Source: Malania oleifera (lineage: Eukaryota > Streptophyta > Magnoliopsida > Santalales > Ximeniaceae). Taken from it: a DNA stretch of 64,000 nucleotides. The notes under the pieces were generated by a model, which was not told where the DNA came from, ran no database searches, and saw only the letters and a list, made by a program, of their open reading frames with translations. Position 1 is the first letter of the stretch; the number at the start of each line of letters is the position of its first letter. Position numbers and translations under genes: made by a program. The stretch is taken from positions 28,635,032 through 28,699,031 of the forward strand of contig NC_080420.1 of assembly GCF_029873635.1 (NCBI RefSeq), in the 5' to 3' direction. Shown piece by piece: positions 10,445 through 22,159 of this stretch.

Positions 10445-11429
10445 CCAAAAATTCACTTTTCAGCGAAAAAATTGTCTTCTTCCCCTTTCTCTCATTAGAA
10501 TTCAGTGCTCTCTCCTTCTCTCTAGATTTTCGACTCCATTTCTCCATGGTTCGACGATCAGAAGCTACCATGATGATCCTGGGGTGATTCTCTACAACCT
10601 AACCAGAGCAAAATGTTGATTTGAGAAGTGTGGGAACCATCCCAATTTCAAGGTAAGTAGATTATTTTGGTATTTCCAGTATTACCAGGTTTATCTGAGT
10701 CTAGATTTTGTGTTGTATGCGAATATACTAGTGATTTGTGGAGTAAAATTAGGGTTTTATGATTTCAGGGTTAGGGTGTTTTCGGGACCCTGCAGGCATG
10801 GAGTAAGGACCTCGGCGGTTATTTTTTTGAGGAACCCAGGTAAATTATAGTTTAGGAAATTACGAATAAGCAGATTCTGGAAATGCGAGTATGATGATTT
10901 TCTAGGACATTCAGTGTTATACTGGGGAATTTGTATATATGTAATTACAAGATTTTGAGGTTGGAATGCCGAGGGCGTGAGGGTTGAATTGGAGGCAAGC
11001 CTCTCAGTCAAATAAGTAAGGGAAATATGTTATGCCAGGAATTTTGGAATGTTTATCATTAAATTATATGTTTGTCTAGATTATTATCCAGTACACAAAT
11101 TATTTGTATATTAGAAGATACAATTTTTAGAATATGAAATATTTATTTATTTAGTTGTGTGGCATGATACATTATTGGATCAGTATAGAAATCCTACAGT
11201 TTTCATATTATTATGATTTACAGTATTTATGCAAAAATATGTTTTATCAAATTTTACAGAATTATGAATTACAATGTATACAGACATATATTTTATAGCA
11301 TTTACAGATTACCATGTTTCTTAGAATTTTAAAGTCACAACACTATGATATTACAGTTGTTGTAAGAACCTGACCCAAGAATTTTAGATTGAATAAATGA
11401 GAAAGGGTAAAAAGGTAAATTTTGCAGGC

Positions 11430-11625
11430 TTCATTGACAAAGCCATTGTTCTCGTCGATGAAGGCCCTCGTACTGTTCGGCGATGAAATTCAGAGCCTCA
11501 TCGACTAAGAGATACCGAGCATGTTGTAAAACATCAGAATAGCGTTCATCGCCGAAGGAGCCGGTTCGTCGACGAAATGTGTGGATGATTCGTTGACGAA
11601 GGCATCATCTCATCGATGAATTGGA
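11430..11625 (+). promoter_or_regulatory. TCGTCGACGA palindrome array in G1 5' LTR
   Basis: A perfect 12-base palindrome TTCGTCGACGAA at 11565-11576 is flanked by decayed copies (CTCGTCGATGAAGG, GCCTCATCGAC, TTCATCGCCGAAGG, TTCGTTGACGAAGG, CTCATCGATGAATT). Most differences are single C/T or G/A changes at the CG steps. The array ends shortly before TAGAAATAGGATAT, a weak TATA-like region. Confidence 0.7.
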
Positions 11626-12356
11626 CTAGGTCAAGGGTCTAGAAATAGGATATTTTTTTGCTTCATTGCTAAGAAACCTCAAATCCTCTCTCTGTCTCTC
11701 TGTCTCTCTCTCTCTCTCTCTGTCTCTCTGTCTCTCTCTCTCTCTCTTCGATTCTTCGTTGTTCATTGCCTGATTCGACGATTCGACATTACTACGTGGA
11801 TCGGGGGAGGAATCTCTACATTTTTAGTGGATCGGAAAGTCGTTTCGAGGATTTTTGGGTTTTGACCCAAAATTGAGGTAAGGGTCTAATTTCAATTTCA
11901 TTTCGGAATATATGTAATAGTAAGAATTATAGTGAAGTTAGTTCTTGGATGTTTAGGTTTTGGGAACTCGGTTCGTAGTTTTGGAGCCATAAGGTTCGTA
12001 TTTTGGTATTCGGGAAAAGGTCAGGGGATTCTGTTTATATTAATTATTTTTGAAATCGGGATCGATAAACCTGTAGTTTACGATCGTATATATGTTTTGG
12101 CTACTTATTTGGAAAAATCTATCGGGTGAAAATGTGGGATTTTTGGCTTAAAATTTTTGGTAAAATTTGGGGGTTTCGGTATCATCTCTTTTTTGTTGGA
12201 GAAATCTTATGTTGTATTAAAATTGTAGTATTAAGACAATCGTACCCATACTTGTATTAAACTATATTCTTAAACTGAAAACGATAGGATTTGTTGTATA
12301 CCAAATAAGTGTGGAATGAATTGTTGTATGTAAAATGTTCTAGGTTTTATAAAATA

Positions 12357-12500
12357 GTTAGGGGTTGCTAATTACCGTACGCTGATGAGTATAGGGACAT
12401 GAGTTTCAAATTGTTCTAAGTTTTGTAAATCAGCTAGGGGCGTCTAATTACCATATGCCGAATCAACTAGGGGCGGCTAATTACCGTATGCTGATGTCAT
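12357..12500 (+). repeat. Short direct repeats in G1 5' LTR
   Basis: A unit of the form TAGGGG-GGCTAATTACCGTA-GCTGA occurs three times, irregularly spaced and diverged. The right LTR has the same three copies at about 27868-28005, so the repeats predate insertion. Confidence 0.7.
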
Positions 12501-13255
12501 GTCTTAGCCAATTATCGTGGGCGAGAGTGTCCGACTCTATATCTGAGCGTGTGAAATATCGCCTGTTCTTTCCGATTGGTCACCGATGGGTGTGAGTTGA
12601 CACCGTATTGGTAATGTTATCGCTGGGAGGCTTTGGTTATTGTAGGGTAATTGGGTGTTTAGTGTGACGACACTAACCGTATTTTTGGGTATCGTATGTA
12701 TTGGAACTGGATTGTGAAAAATACTAGAACTGTATTGAACTGTATTGTATTGTATTGTATTATGTTATGTTTTACGCTGAAATAACACTCATATGCCATA
12801 CACTGATATAACATGTTTTCTTCCTTATTGAGAGGTGTCTCACCCTGAATTTACAAATATTTTTTAGGTCCTTCGAGTAGCCGTAACTGGCATCCTAGCG
12901 TTCGGAAGCGTGGGTGTCGGTTAGCTATGTAGAGTACTTCAGTAAGTATGGATTTTGTAACTAGGTTGTCATTAGTGGGTTTGTAGACACTTCGGGGTAT
13001 GTATTGTATTTTGGGAATGCATATTCTAGTTATGTATAGACTCTAGTATGGTATGATGTATGTAAAGAAAGAACATTTTCGATGCGTATTTGATGACTAT
13101 GGATATGTATATGAATGTGTATAAGGTGTACGTGTACCCCACGGGGTCGAATCCTCATTCAACATAGTATCATGTATGTTTTAATTGATATAGAGATAGA
13201 TTAGGTTACTAAATTCACACCTAGAACCCATCCGCGGGTACGGGGCGTGACAGCT

Positions 13256-13267
13256 TGGTATCAGAGC
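13256..13267 (+). other. G1 primer-binding site (tRNA-iMet)
   Basis: TGGTATCAGAGC, four bases after the LTR end, is the plant initiator methionine tRNA primer site. It confirms the LTR border and the plus orientation. A noncoding leader follows to 13579. Confidence 0.95.
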
Positions 13268-13579
13268 TAACTAAGTTGTTAGGTCTTGTACACTTGGTTA
13301 GGCGTAGTTATGTGTACATACCAGAGTATAGGATGTAGGAAAAGGGTAGAGTAGGTCGAGGGTTGTTTTGTTCCTAGACGGGGACTCATTGGCGGTGTTA
13401 TGTGTTTTTCCTAGAATGAAGATTTTAGTAAAGTCACGACAAACTCTTGATGGTTTCGTGTCGGTATGGTTGGATAGACTTGGACCAGTGAGAGTTGTAT
13501 TTAACATGATTAGTTTTCAATGATTGTGTTAAGTGTGTACGATATAGGAATTCTAACCAATTCCTACCTTGCTTTCTAA

Positions 13580-14570
13580 ATGGAACCCAAGGATAACAAC
13601 TTGGATAGTGGTTTCAAGAGGATTGCAAGTGATGAGTCTCCTTCCGTGCCTCGAGGTTTGACGAGGCAAGTTATGGGGAGATCAAACGTAGTGTTAGGAG
13701 ACTTGAGAGCTCTCCTACTAACATGGGTTGTACCATAGAGAGATTCACCCATATGCACTCTCCGATGTTTATGGGAGGACCCGATCTGATAGTAGTAGAG
13801 AACTGGGTGCAGAAGATTGAGAAGATATTGGAAGTTAGGCACTGCACCGACCAGCAGAAGGTTCTCTATTCTACTTTTCAGCTGGTAGAAGAAGCTGAAA
13901 GATGGTGGATGGTTGTGATTCTTCTTGAGAAGCAGAGAGCTAGTCCATTTGGTATGACTTGGAGTCGTTTCAAGGAGGTATTTTTCGAGAGATACTTCCC
14001 GACTTCTACTCGTGACGTGAAAGCTGATGAGTTCTCGAGCCTGACTGAGGGAACCCTGATGGTGCAGAGATATGTTGCCAGATGTATTGAGTTATCTCAT
14101 TTCGAGCCGTACTTGGTCTCGAACAAATATAAGAAGGCTTAGAGGTTTGAGAAAGGTTTAAGGAAGGACATCCGTAGGCTTGTGGGGATGCTACAGATTC
14201 GAGAGTTTTCTGTCCTGGTGGATAAAACCACCATAGTTGAGGCTTACCTCTAGGGGGATGAGGTGATATAGGAATAGAGGAAGAGGCCAGTATCTTTTGA
14301 TTCTTAGACTGGTCCTCAACAGGGACAATGGAAGAAGAAGAAGAACTATAGTTCGGGTTATCTCCAGAATATCGAGGGCAGAGTTCTCAGGGGAATCCGT
14401 CCTCCGCACCATGCACCAAGTGTCGTAAATGGCACGACGGTGAATGTCAGCCGTTCTGGGGTAACTACTACAACTGTGGGAAACCGAGCAACATATTTTG
14501 AAACTATCAGGCACAGAGGAGCGATATGCCTACATAGAGTCAGAACCGTGGGAGTAATCAGATACCTTGG
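13580..14570 (+). pseudogene. gag: G1 gag (broken)
   Basis: Begins MEPKDNNLDSGF at 13580, matching G2 gag (MEPKDNDLGSGS). A frameshift near 13675-13720 moves reading to the frame MGCTIERFTHMHSP at 13723. Several in-frame stops follow after 14140. The retrotransposon gag core motifs H-C-T-D-Q-Q-K and R-F-K-E-V-F-F-E-R-Y-F-P are visible. Near 14412 there is C-T-K-C-R-K-W-H-D-G-E-C. The following zinc knuckle (Y-Y-N-C-G-K-P-S-N) has lost its first Cys and its His. It would have made the capsid that packages the element RNA. Confidence 0.85.
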
Positions 14571-14603
14571 GGGAACTATCAGCCAAACACGACTCTGGCA
14601 ATT

Positions 14604-15083
14604 GTGTACTCTCTTACTCTAGCAGATGCGAAACACACTGGGAACGTGGTGATAGGTACCATTTTATTGCTTTCGAATAGAGCTGTTGTTTTATTTGATT
14701 CGGGAGCAACCCATTCATTTATATGTGCTAGTTTTGTGAAACGGTGTGAGGTTAAAACCCAAGTGATGGATGAGTGGTTGTCTGTAGCTACACCGATTAG
14801 GAGGGTAACAATTTGTAGTAAGATGTTAGGAAACTGCCCAGTGGTTATTCAGGAAAGACTGCTACTAGGGAACCTAGTAGTGTAAGACATGTATGGATTT
14901 AACGTCATACTGGGGATGGATTGTCTATTCTCTAACAATGCAGTGATTGACTATCGTAGGAAGGTAGTAGTGTTCAGACCTCCTGGGGAGCAGGAGTATG
15001 AGTTCGTAGGAACGTGTGTGCATTCGACGCCACAAATTCTATCAGCTATACAGGTAAGAAGATTACTTTTGGACGATTGTTAG
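14604..15083 (+). pseudogene. G1 aspartic protease
   Basis: The active-site motif V-L-F-D-S-G-A-T-H-S-F is intact around 14690-14725, followed by the downstream I-L-G-M-D block near 14908-14922. A stop codon at 14883-14885 cuts the domain between them. In the family this domain releases gag and pol proteins. It continues directly toward RT. Confidence 0.85.
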
Positions 15084-15122
15084 GGGTACTTAGCTTTCGT
15101 AAAGGAACCACCTTGGGATGAT

Positions 15123-16043
15123 ATGAAACTTGAAGATATCCGAGTGGTTAACGAATTTCTGGATGTATTCTCCGAAGACTTACCCGGTTTACCTCCTGAT
15201 TGGGAGGTGGAGTTCACTATTGATCTGCTGTCAAGCAAGGCGCTGATTTCTAAAGCTTTATATAGGATGGTTCCAGCTAAACTAAGGGAGTTAAAGGAGC
15301 AATTGCAGGAACTACTGGATAAGGGCTTTATCAAACCTAGTGTTTCGCCATGGGGAGCTTTAATATTGTTCGTAAAGAAGAAGAAGGATGGGTCGATGCG
15401 AATGTGCATTGATTACCGTGAGATCAACAAGGTAATAGTGAAGAACAGATACTCGTTGCCTCGTATAGATGATCTATTTGACCAGCTGCAAGGAACGCAT
15501 GTCTTTTTAAAGATCAATCTACGGCCAGGGTATCATCTGGTGAAAGTTAGGACTGAGGATGTTGCGAAGACTGCTTTCCGAACCAGATACCGTCACTACA
15601 AGTTTCTGGTCATACCTTTTGGGTTGACTAAAGCTCTGGCAGTATTTATGAACCTAATAAACAGGGTTTTCCATGAAGACGATATTCTGGTATATTCTAA
15701 GAGTTTGGAAAAGCACGGAAACCATCTGAAGTTGGTACTTCAAGTTCTACGGGAAAAGAAACTATATGTTAAACTGAAGAAATGCGAGTTCTGGCTGAAT
15801 CAGGTTATGTTTCTAGGTCATTTCGTGTCGAAGGGTGGTATCTCAGTTAATCCTGGTAAGATAGAAGCAGTGGTTGACTGGATAAAACCGAAGAGCGTAC
15901 AGGATGTTCAAAGTTTCCTAGGACTATTTGGGTATTACTGGCGGTTCGTGGAGGGATTCTCTAAGTTATCTGGCCCTCTGACACAGTTGACAAGGAAGGG
16001 TGTAAGATTTGAATGGACCGATGAGTGCGATCAGAGTTTCTAG
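15123..16043 (+). pseudogene. pol: G1 reverse transcriptase
   Basis: A 306-codon frame covers most of an RT domain: P-P-D-W-E-V-E-F, then [23 protein letters not shown], and F-R-T-R-Y-x-H-Y-x-F. Two active-site faults are visible. The first catalytic Asp (normally K-I-D-L-R-S-G-Y) is Asn in [10 protein letters not shown]. About 10 residues just before the Asp pair are missing: the sequence goes [12 protein letters not shown], where G2 has a longer stretch ending F-V-V-V-F-I-D-D. It is inactive by inspection. A stop at 16041 separates it from RNase H. Confidence 0.9.
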
Positions 16044-16046
16044 GAG

Positions 16047-16500
16047 TTGAAACACCAACTAGTCACTACTCCGGTTTTAACCACCCCATCTGGGGACGGT
16101 GGTTTTGTGATTTACAGCGACGCATCGCTGAAGGGGTTAGGATGCGTGTTGATGCAACAGGGGAAAGTAATTGCTTCTACTTCTGGGCAACTCAAGGAGT
16201 ACGAGAAGAATTACCCTACGCACGATCTGGAGTTGGCGGTAGTATTATATGCGTTGAAGATTTGGAGACACTACTTGTATGGTGAACAGTGTGAGATCTT
16301 CACGGATCACAAGAGCCTCAAGAACTTTTTCACACAAAAGGAGTTGGATATGAGGTAGAGGAGGTGGGTGGAACTAATCAAGGACTACGATTGCACTATT
16401 AGCTAACACCCGGGAAAAGCTAATGTGGTAGCTGATCCGTTGAATCAGAAGTCAGAGCACGCGTTGGTATTTGCAGTAGTAAGTCAGCATCACATCAAAA
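16047..16500 (+). pseudogene. G1 RNase H
   Basis: [16 protein letters not shown] carries the first catalytic Asp, and H-D-L-E-L-A-V-V the conserved Glu. F-T-D-H-K-S-L-K is the next conserved block. Stops at about 16356 and 16404 interrupt it. Its role in the family is to remove template RNA during cDNA synthesis. Confidence 0.85.
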
Positions 16501-16562
16501 GGGATCTGGAAAGTCTTGGTGTGGAGTTAGAGGATGGTAATCATTAGGCTTTCATTGTTATC

Positions 16563-17205
16563 TTGGTGATCCAGCCGACATTATTTGAGAGGATTAAACC
16601 CGCGCAAGCTAATGATGCGGAGTTAGTCGAGGTTGTAGAGAAAGTGCAGCAAGGGTTGGTTATAGATTTTAACATCTCCGAGGGAGGTGTATTGCAGTTT
16701 GGAAATAGACTATGTGTCCTAAATGACGAGGGGATAAAGAGGACGATCCTGGAGGAAGCGCATCGTTCTTTGTATACGATACATTCGAGTAGTATGAAGA
16801 TGTATCGGGATTTGTGCGAATCTTTCTAGTGGAGTGGCATGAAACGAGAGATTGCCCAGTTCGTGGAGCACTTTTTGACGTGTCAACAGGTAAAGGCTGA
16901 ACATCAAAGGTTGGCAGGGCCGTTGCAGCCATTGAGTATTCCATAGTGGAAATGGGAGCACATCTCCATGGACTTTGTCACCGAGTTACCACCAGTAGCA
17001 CTACGTGGGCATAACGCCATCTGGGTAATTGTGGATAGGTTGACAAAATCTACTCACTTTATACCGATGAAGATTAGCTACTCTTTGAGTAGACTAGCAG
17101 ATTTGTACGTGCAGGAGATAGTTAGAATGCATGGGGTACTGGTATCTATTATTTTAAATCGAGACGTGAGGTTTACTTCTCGATTCTGGAAGAGCTTACA
17201 GGAGG
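16563..17205 (+). pseudogene. G1 integrase, N-terminal and core part (cut by G2)
   Basis: The zinc-binding region reads E-E-A-H-R-S-L-Y-T-I-H and, after a stop, H-F-L-T-C-Q-Q-V-K; the first Cys of the usual C-L-T-C is gone. The core has M-D-F-V-T-E-L-P and D-R-L-T-K-S-T-H-F. The second acidic residue (S-D-R-D in G2) is Asn here (L-N-R-D-V-R-F). The frame stops at L-Q-E, where G2 entered; the remainder is at 25797-26588. Confidence 0.88.
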
Positions 17206-18988
17206 TGTCTAACCTATCCTTGTATCCAATAAAACATCCACAGATACAGTACCAAGGATGAGGGTCCCGTGGGATTCCCAGGCACCCTAACACATCCAAA
17301 CACAATCATATACACAGCGGAAAAAGGTCATTATATATATTCATATGCAGTACCATACCAGAGTCTATATAAGAGTAGAAACAGGCTCTATCAAAACGTA
17401 CAAACGGGTGCCCAAATACATCTCAAAATGGCAACCCACCAAAATAAAGTCCTAGCACTTATCCAAGCGCTAACAGCAGTACACCGGCCACTACGCTCCC
17501 TACACCAGGATGCTAATTCCAGTTACTTGAAGGACCTGTAAAAATGTACGTATAGCAGGGGTGAGACACCTCTTAGTAAGGAAGAACACAGGTTATATCG
17601 GTGTGTGGCATTTGAGTGTTATCATGATGCAACATACACGCAGTTAAATGTATTCCAGTAATAGTTTTACACAGTGCATACACGTACACATACACATAAT
17701 CAGCAATCCTGGTGTTGTCACACCCTTCGGCCCGAAGCCGGCCCGCGACATACGGCGTTGGCCCGCAGCCAACCCGCAAACACGGCGCCACTGGCACATG
17801 GCTAGTCCCTGACTCCCATGGCATCGTACCGGCGCTAACTGGTGGATCCACACCCTTCGGCATGATCTGCCAGTATAGGCTCACGCTATCGGATATAGAG
17901 TCGGACACTCTTGCCTACATGGTAGGTGATAAACACACGCCCTCAGACATAGAGCCAGACACTCTCAGTACCTAGAATAATTCGGAACCCCGTTCCTACT
18001 AGCATTTCAACAGTCACACACACATGCATGCTCATATAACCAAACAAACCACACCCATTTGGTAATCTAAATCATGGTTTTCCAAACAAATACAGTTTAA
18101 ACAAGTCAAGGAACAACCATCCCAATAACATAGTATAAATCAACATATACGTTCGGTTTTCAACAAAACTAGGGATGCAGCCCGTCGCCCCCTTTTTTCC
18201 CAAAACTGTAATAATGAAAAACCCATAGTTTTTCCCATTAGATCCCCTCCAAATGAGTAGCCAAAACACATACAGGACCGTGAACCACAGTTCCACCTAG
18301 TCCAATTACAAAAATAACCAATATAAACACAGTTCCCCTTACCTTTTCCCTGAATAGCAAATCCTGAACGCCAAGGCCCCTAAACAGCGAACCAAGTTCC
18401 AAAACCTACAATTAATAGTATAGAATATACTCATAACACTTTTCCCTACCAAACTACCAGATCAGAATTGAAAACCGAGCCTTACCTCGATTTTTCACCG
18501 AACCCAAAATCTCCAAAACAAGATTCTAATCCGTAGAACTTGTAGAGAATCCTTCCACGATCCTTGTGGTAACTTTAGATTCACGATTCTAATGACGAAC
18601 GGTGAAGGAATCTAGAGAGAGAAAGTGAATCCCAAGTTCCTAGAGCGAGAGAGAGAGAGAGAGAAACCATTACTTCACTACTAAGCAACTCAAAATATCC
18701 TTTTAAAGAGCCTTTGACCCGGGTGGATTCGTCAACGAATTGGCGTCTTCGTCGACGAGTCCGCCATTAGCTTCATCGATGAGACGGTGGCCTCGTTGAC
18801 GAGCCGAATATTTCTAATTTCCCCGAACCTCTCGACATTCTCTCGTCAACGACCCTCTGAATTTCGTTGACAAGAAGGACGAAGACTTTGTCGATGAAAT
18901 TTGGCTTCCTCGACGAGGCATGCTCTTTTACCAAAATGCCCCTCTCTTTAAATATTTAAAACCACTTATCACGGTTCGAGTGCTTACA
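17206..18988 (-). repeat. G2 3' LTR
   Basis: Matches 23985-25796 throughout, but 43 bases next to its outer end are missing. It begins TGTCTAACC, where the other LTR has TATCACGCCCGAACCCC before its TCTAATC. The target duplication is intact, so the loss is internal and probably followed insertion. It contains the TAAGAGGTGTCTCACC-type block at about 17561-17580, a GC-rich CCCTTCGGCCCGAAGCC patch and palindromes at 18725-18920. Confidence 0.92.
18725..18920 (-). promoter_or_regulatory. TCGTCGACGA palindrome array in G2 3' LTR
   Basis: Units such as TTCGTCAACGAATT, TTCGTCGACGAGTC, TTCATCGATGAGAC, CTCGTTGACGAGCC, CTCGTCAACGACCC and CCTCGACGAGGC occur about every 20-35 bases. The matching array in the other LTR is at 25550-25735. 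Confidence 0.7.
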
Positions 18989-19001
18989 ATCTCCCCTCCT
19001 T
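18989..19001 (-). other. G2 polypurine tract
   Basis: The minus strand reads AAGGAGGGGAGAT directly before the 3' LTR, matching the G1 tract AAGGAGGGGAGG at 26890-26901. It primes plus-strand DNA in the family. Confidence 0.9.
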
Positions 19002-19256
19002 ACAAAAAGTTCGTCCTCGAAATTTGCCATCTCTCATTCATAGACTCATACATACAATCGAACACATATATACCACTCTAGAGAAAAACTGGCGACCACC
19101 ACAGCGTAGCCCCATCATACTCATACCCATACATACCCTTACTTATGGCGGAGGAATACCATGGTTACATATACAACTGTCTCAAGAGTTCACAATACAC
19201 ACACTCTCGACGACTAACCACCTATCCCAACCCATAGTAGGATCATGTACAAGTGC

Positions 19257-19673
19257 TCAAAACAACTGTGGATACTTCCGGCGTATTTCCATTTCCAGTT
19301 CCCAAGAAGTTTCCTCAACCTTGTGATTCCGCTACAATACCTTCACTAACGGTATATCTTTAGTACGAAGCTTTTGAACTTTATGGTCCAGAACCTAAAC
19401 AGGTATCTCCTCATACACTAAAGTATCCCCAATTTCCAACTCATCATAACTGATAACATGTGATGGATCCAGTACGTACCTTTTCAACATGGATACGTGG
19501 AACGCATCGTGGACCCTCGAGAGTGCTGGAGGTAATGCAATCCTATAGGCTACCGGATCCACTCCCCCAAGAAACTCAAATGGTCCGATATACCTCAGAC
19601 TCAGCTTGCCCTTCCTCCCAAATCTCATCACCCCTTTCATCGGAGCAATACACAAAAATACCTTACCTCCCAC
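19257..19673 (-). pseudogene. G2 integrase C-terminus and chromodomain-like tail
   Basis: The minus frame shows G-K-V-F-L-C-I-A-P-M-K-G-V, Y-I-G-P-F-E, and P-A-L-S-R-V-H-D-A-F-H-V-S-M-L. Then come D-P-S-H-V-I and, after a stop at 19395-19397, V-L-D-H-K-V-Q-K-L-R and E-E-T-S-W-E-L-E. A second stop replaces the Trp of V-L-W-R-N-H. The end is TGA at 19257-19259. This tail is typical of Tekay chromoviruses, where a chromodomain steers integration toward marked chromatin. Confidence 0.87.
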
Positions 19674-19775
19674 TTCGAACTCTAACTCACGGTGACGAAC
19701 ATCTGCGTAACTATTCTACCAACTCTAAGCTGATCTAATCCTCTCCCGGCTCAAACCCACCTTCTCAGACGCTTG

Positions 19776-20774
19776 CTACACGAGTTCAAGTCCTGACACC
19801 TGACGTTCACCAACCTCATCCCAACACAAAAGAGATCGACACCTCCGACCATACAATTCCTCGAACGGTACCATCCCGATACTAAACTGGAAGCTGTTTT
19901 TATAAGCGAACTCTACAAGTGACATAAACTGTATCAAGCTACCATTGAAGTCTAACACACAAGCTCGCAACATATCTTCCAAAATCTGTATCGTCCTCTC
20001 TGTCTGTCCATCAGCCTGGGGGTGGAACGCTATACTAAAAGTAAGCTTCGTCCCCAAAGCCTCCTGCAAGCTTATCCAGAATCGAGAAGTAAACCTCGGA
20101 TCCCGATCTGATACTATGGACACCGGTACTCCATGCATTCTCACAATCTCATGCACATACAAGTCTGCTAGCCTACTTAAAGGATAGCCAACTTTCATTG
20201 GTATGAAATAAGCAGATTTCGTCAATCTATCCACGATCACCCAAATAGCATCCTACCGGTGAAGCGCTGGCGGCAATCCGGTCACAAAATCCATGGAAAT
20301 ATGCTCCCATTTCCACACCAGAATAGGCAAAGGATGCAACAGCCCTGCCGGCCTCTGATATTCAGCTTTCACCTACTGACACGTCAGACATCGCTCCATG
20401 AACTGAGCAATCTACCTCTTCATACCAGACCACCAGAAGGTCTCGCGCAGGTCCCGATACATCTTTGTACTACCAGGATGTACCGTATACATAGAACGAT
20501 GCGCCTCCTCTAGAATCGTCCTTTTGATCTCATCATCGTTCGGAACACATAGTCTGGTCCCAAACCTTAACACACCTCCCTCAGAGATGTTAAACTCTGT
20601 AGCCAGTCCCTGCTGTACCTTTTCCATAATCTCTGCCAACTCTGCATCACTAGCCTGCGTGACTTTTATACGCTCAAATAAGGTCAGTTGGACCACCAAA
20701 CTAGTAAGATAAGCCTGATGATCACCAACCACCAACTCACAATCGCAGATACAGTCATAGGCCCTAACTTCCAA
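19776..20774 (-). pseudogene. G2 integrase zinc-binding and catalytic core
   Basis: The zinc part reads E-E-A-H-R-S-M-Y-T-V-H and M-E-R-C-L-T-C. The core has M-D-F-V-T-G-L-P, then [13 protein letters not shown], then D-G-Q-T-E-R-T-I-Q, so all three acidic positions remain. Stops occur near 20417, 20373 and 20255. This domain inserts the cDNA into chromosomes. It is better preserved than the G1 copy. Confidence 0.9.
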
Positions 20775-20847
20775 CTCAATGCATCAGCTACCACATTAGC
20801 CTTCCCCGAGTGATAACTGATTGCACAATTGTAGTCCTTGATCAACT

Positions 20848-21348
20848 TTAGCACCGTCTCTGCCTCATATTCAACTCCTTCTGTGTGAAGAAATACCTGA
20901 GACTTTTATGGTCAATGAAGATCTCATACTGCACCCCGTACAGATAGTGTCGCCAAATCTTCAGTGCATGCACCACAGCAGCCAATTCTAGATCATGCAT
21001 AGGGTAATTCTTCTCGTACTCTTTCAATTGTCGAGAAGCATTCGCTACTACCTTACCTTGCTGCATAAGCACACATCCTAGACCTTTCAGAGATGTGTCG
21101 CTATAAATCACAAACTCACCATCCCCCGAAGGAATGGTCAACACTAGAGTAGTAACCAGTAGGTGCTTCAACTCCTGAAAGTACTGCTCGCAATCCCTGG
21201 TCCACTCAAACTGGACTCCCTTCCTGGTCAATCGCGTCAAAGGTCCAGACAGTTTAGAGAAACCCTCTACGAACCGACGATAGTAACCCGCCAGTCCCAG
21301 AAAACTCCGAACCTCCTGCACACTCTTCGATCTTCCCCAATCGACCAC
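20848..21348 (-). pseudogene. G2 RT connection and RNase H
   Basis: Starts [26 protein letters not shown], the RT thumb/connection. RNase H follows with [22 protein letters not shown] and F-I-D-H-K-S-L-R. A stop near 21372 separates it from the RT fingers and palm. Confidence 0.9.
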
Positions 21349-21372
21349 AACTTCAATCTTGCTAGGATCAAC

Positions 21373-22143
21373 TTATATACCATCCCCAATAACCACATGG
21401 CCTAAGAACGCAATTTGACTTAACCAGAATTCACACTTCTTCAGTTTAGCATGCAGCTTCTTCTCCCGCGGAATCTGTAACACTAACCTCAAATGTTCCA
21501 CGTGCTCTTCCGTACTTCTCGAGTATACCAGAATGTCGTCAATGAATACCACTACAAATCGATCTAGGTACTCATGGAAAACCCTGTTCATCATATCCAT
21601 GAACACCGCCGGAGCATTCGTTAACCCAAATGGCATGACCAAGAACTCGTAGTGGCCATATCTGGTTCGGAAAGCAGTCTTCGCTACATCCTCCGCTCTA
21701 ACTCTCACCTGATGATATCTTGATCGCAAGTTGATCTTCGAAAAGACCCATGTTCCCTGCAATTGGTCAAAGAGATCATCTATACGAGGTAAAGGATAGT
21801 GATTTTTCACAGTCACCTTGTTAATCTCACGGTAATCAATGCACATCCGCATCGACCTGTCCTTCTTCACAAACAATATAGGAGCTCCCCATGGTGAAAC
21901 ACAAGGTCGAATGAATCCCCTGTCTAGTAATTCTTGTAACTGCTCCTTCAACTGCCGAAGTTCTACATGAGCCATCCAATATGGAGCTTTAGAGATCGGT
22001 GCCTTACCAAGCAGCAACTCTATCGCAAACTCCACCTCATGATTCGGAGGTAAACCAGGTAAATCATTTGGAAACACATCCGAGAACTCGCTGACTACCC
22101 AAATGTCCTCGAGTTTCAACTCATCTCGCGGCAGTTCTTTCAT
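21373..22143 (-). pseudogene. pol: G2 reverse transcriptase (fingers and palm)
   Basis: A 256-codon frame shows [41 protein letters not shown] and an intact [12 protein letters not shown]. The first catalytic Asp is Asn ([10 protein letters not shown]), the same change as in G1. This is the longest undamaged stretch of gypsy pol in the window. Confidence 0.92.
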
Positions 22144-22159
22144 ACAAGCTAGGTACCCC

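Larger units (their letters stand above)
10166..11360 (+). mobile_element. LTR C, left half (split by element G1)
   Basis: Begins TGTAGAGACCCGAAGG. GTCGAC-type palindromes at 10238-10425 sit just before TATATATAG at 10436-10444. The sequence breaks at 11360, where G1 begins with TGTAAGAACC. The second half is at 31461-32546. The total of about 2.3 kb and the conserved block near 32231 fit a long gypsy-type LTR. No PBS or PPT adjoins it, so it is probably a solo LTR. Confidence 0.65.
11361..13252 (+). repeat. G1 5' LTR
   Basis: Starts TGTAAGAACCTGACC and ends GGGGCGTGACA, matching the right copy at 26903. U3 has the palindrome cluster 11430-11625. A CT-rich leader follows at 11685-11748. The conserved TGAGAGGTGTCTCACCC block lies at about 12832-12848. 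Confidence 0.92.
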
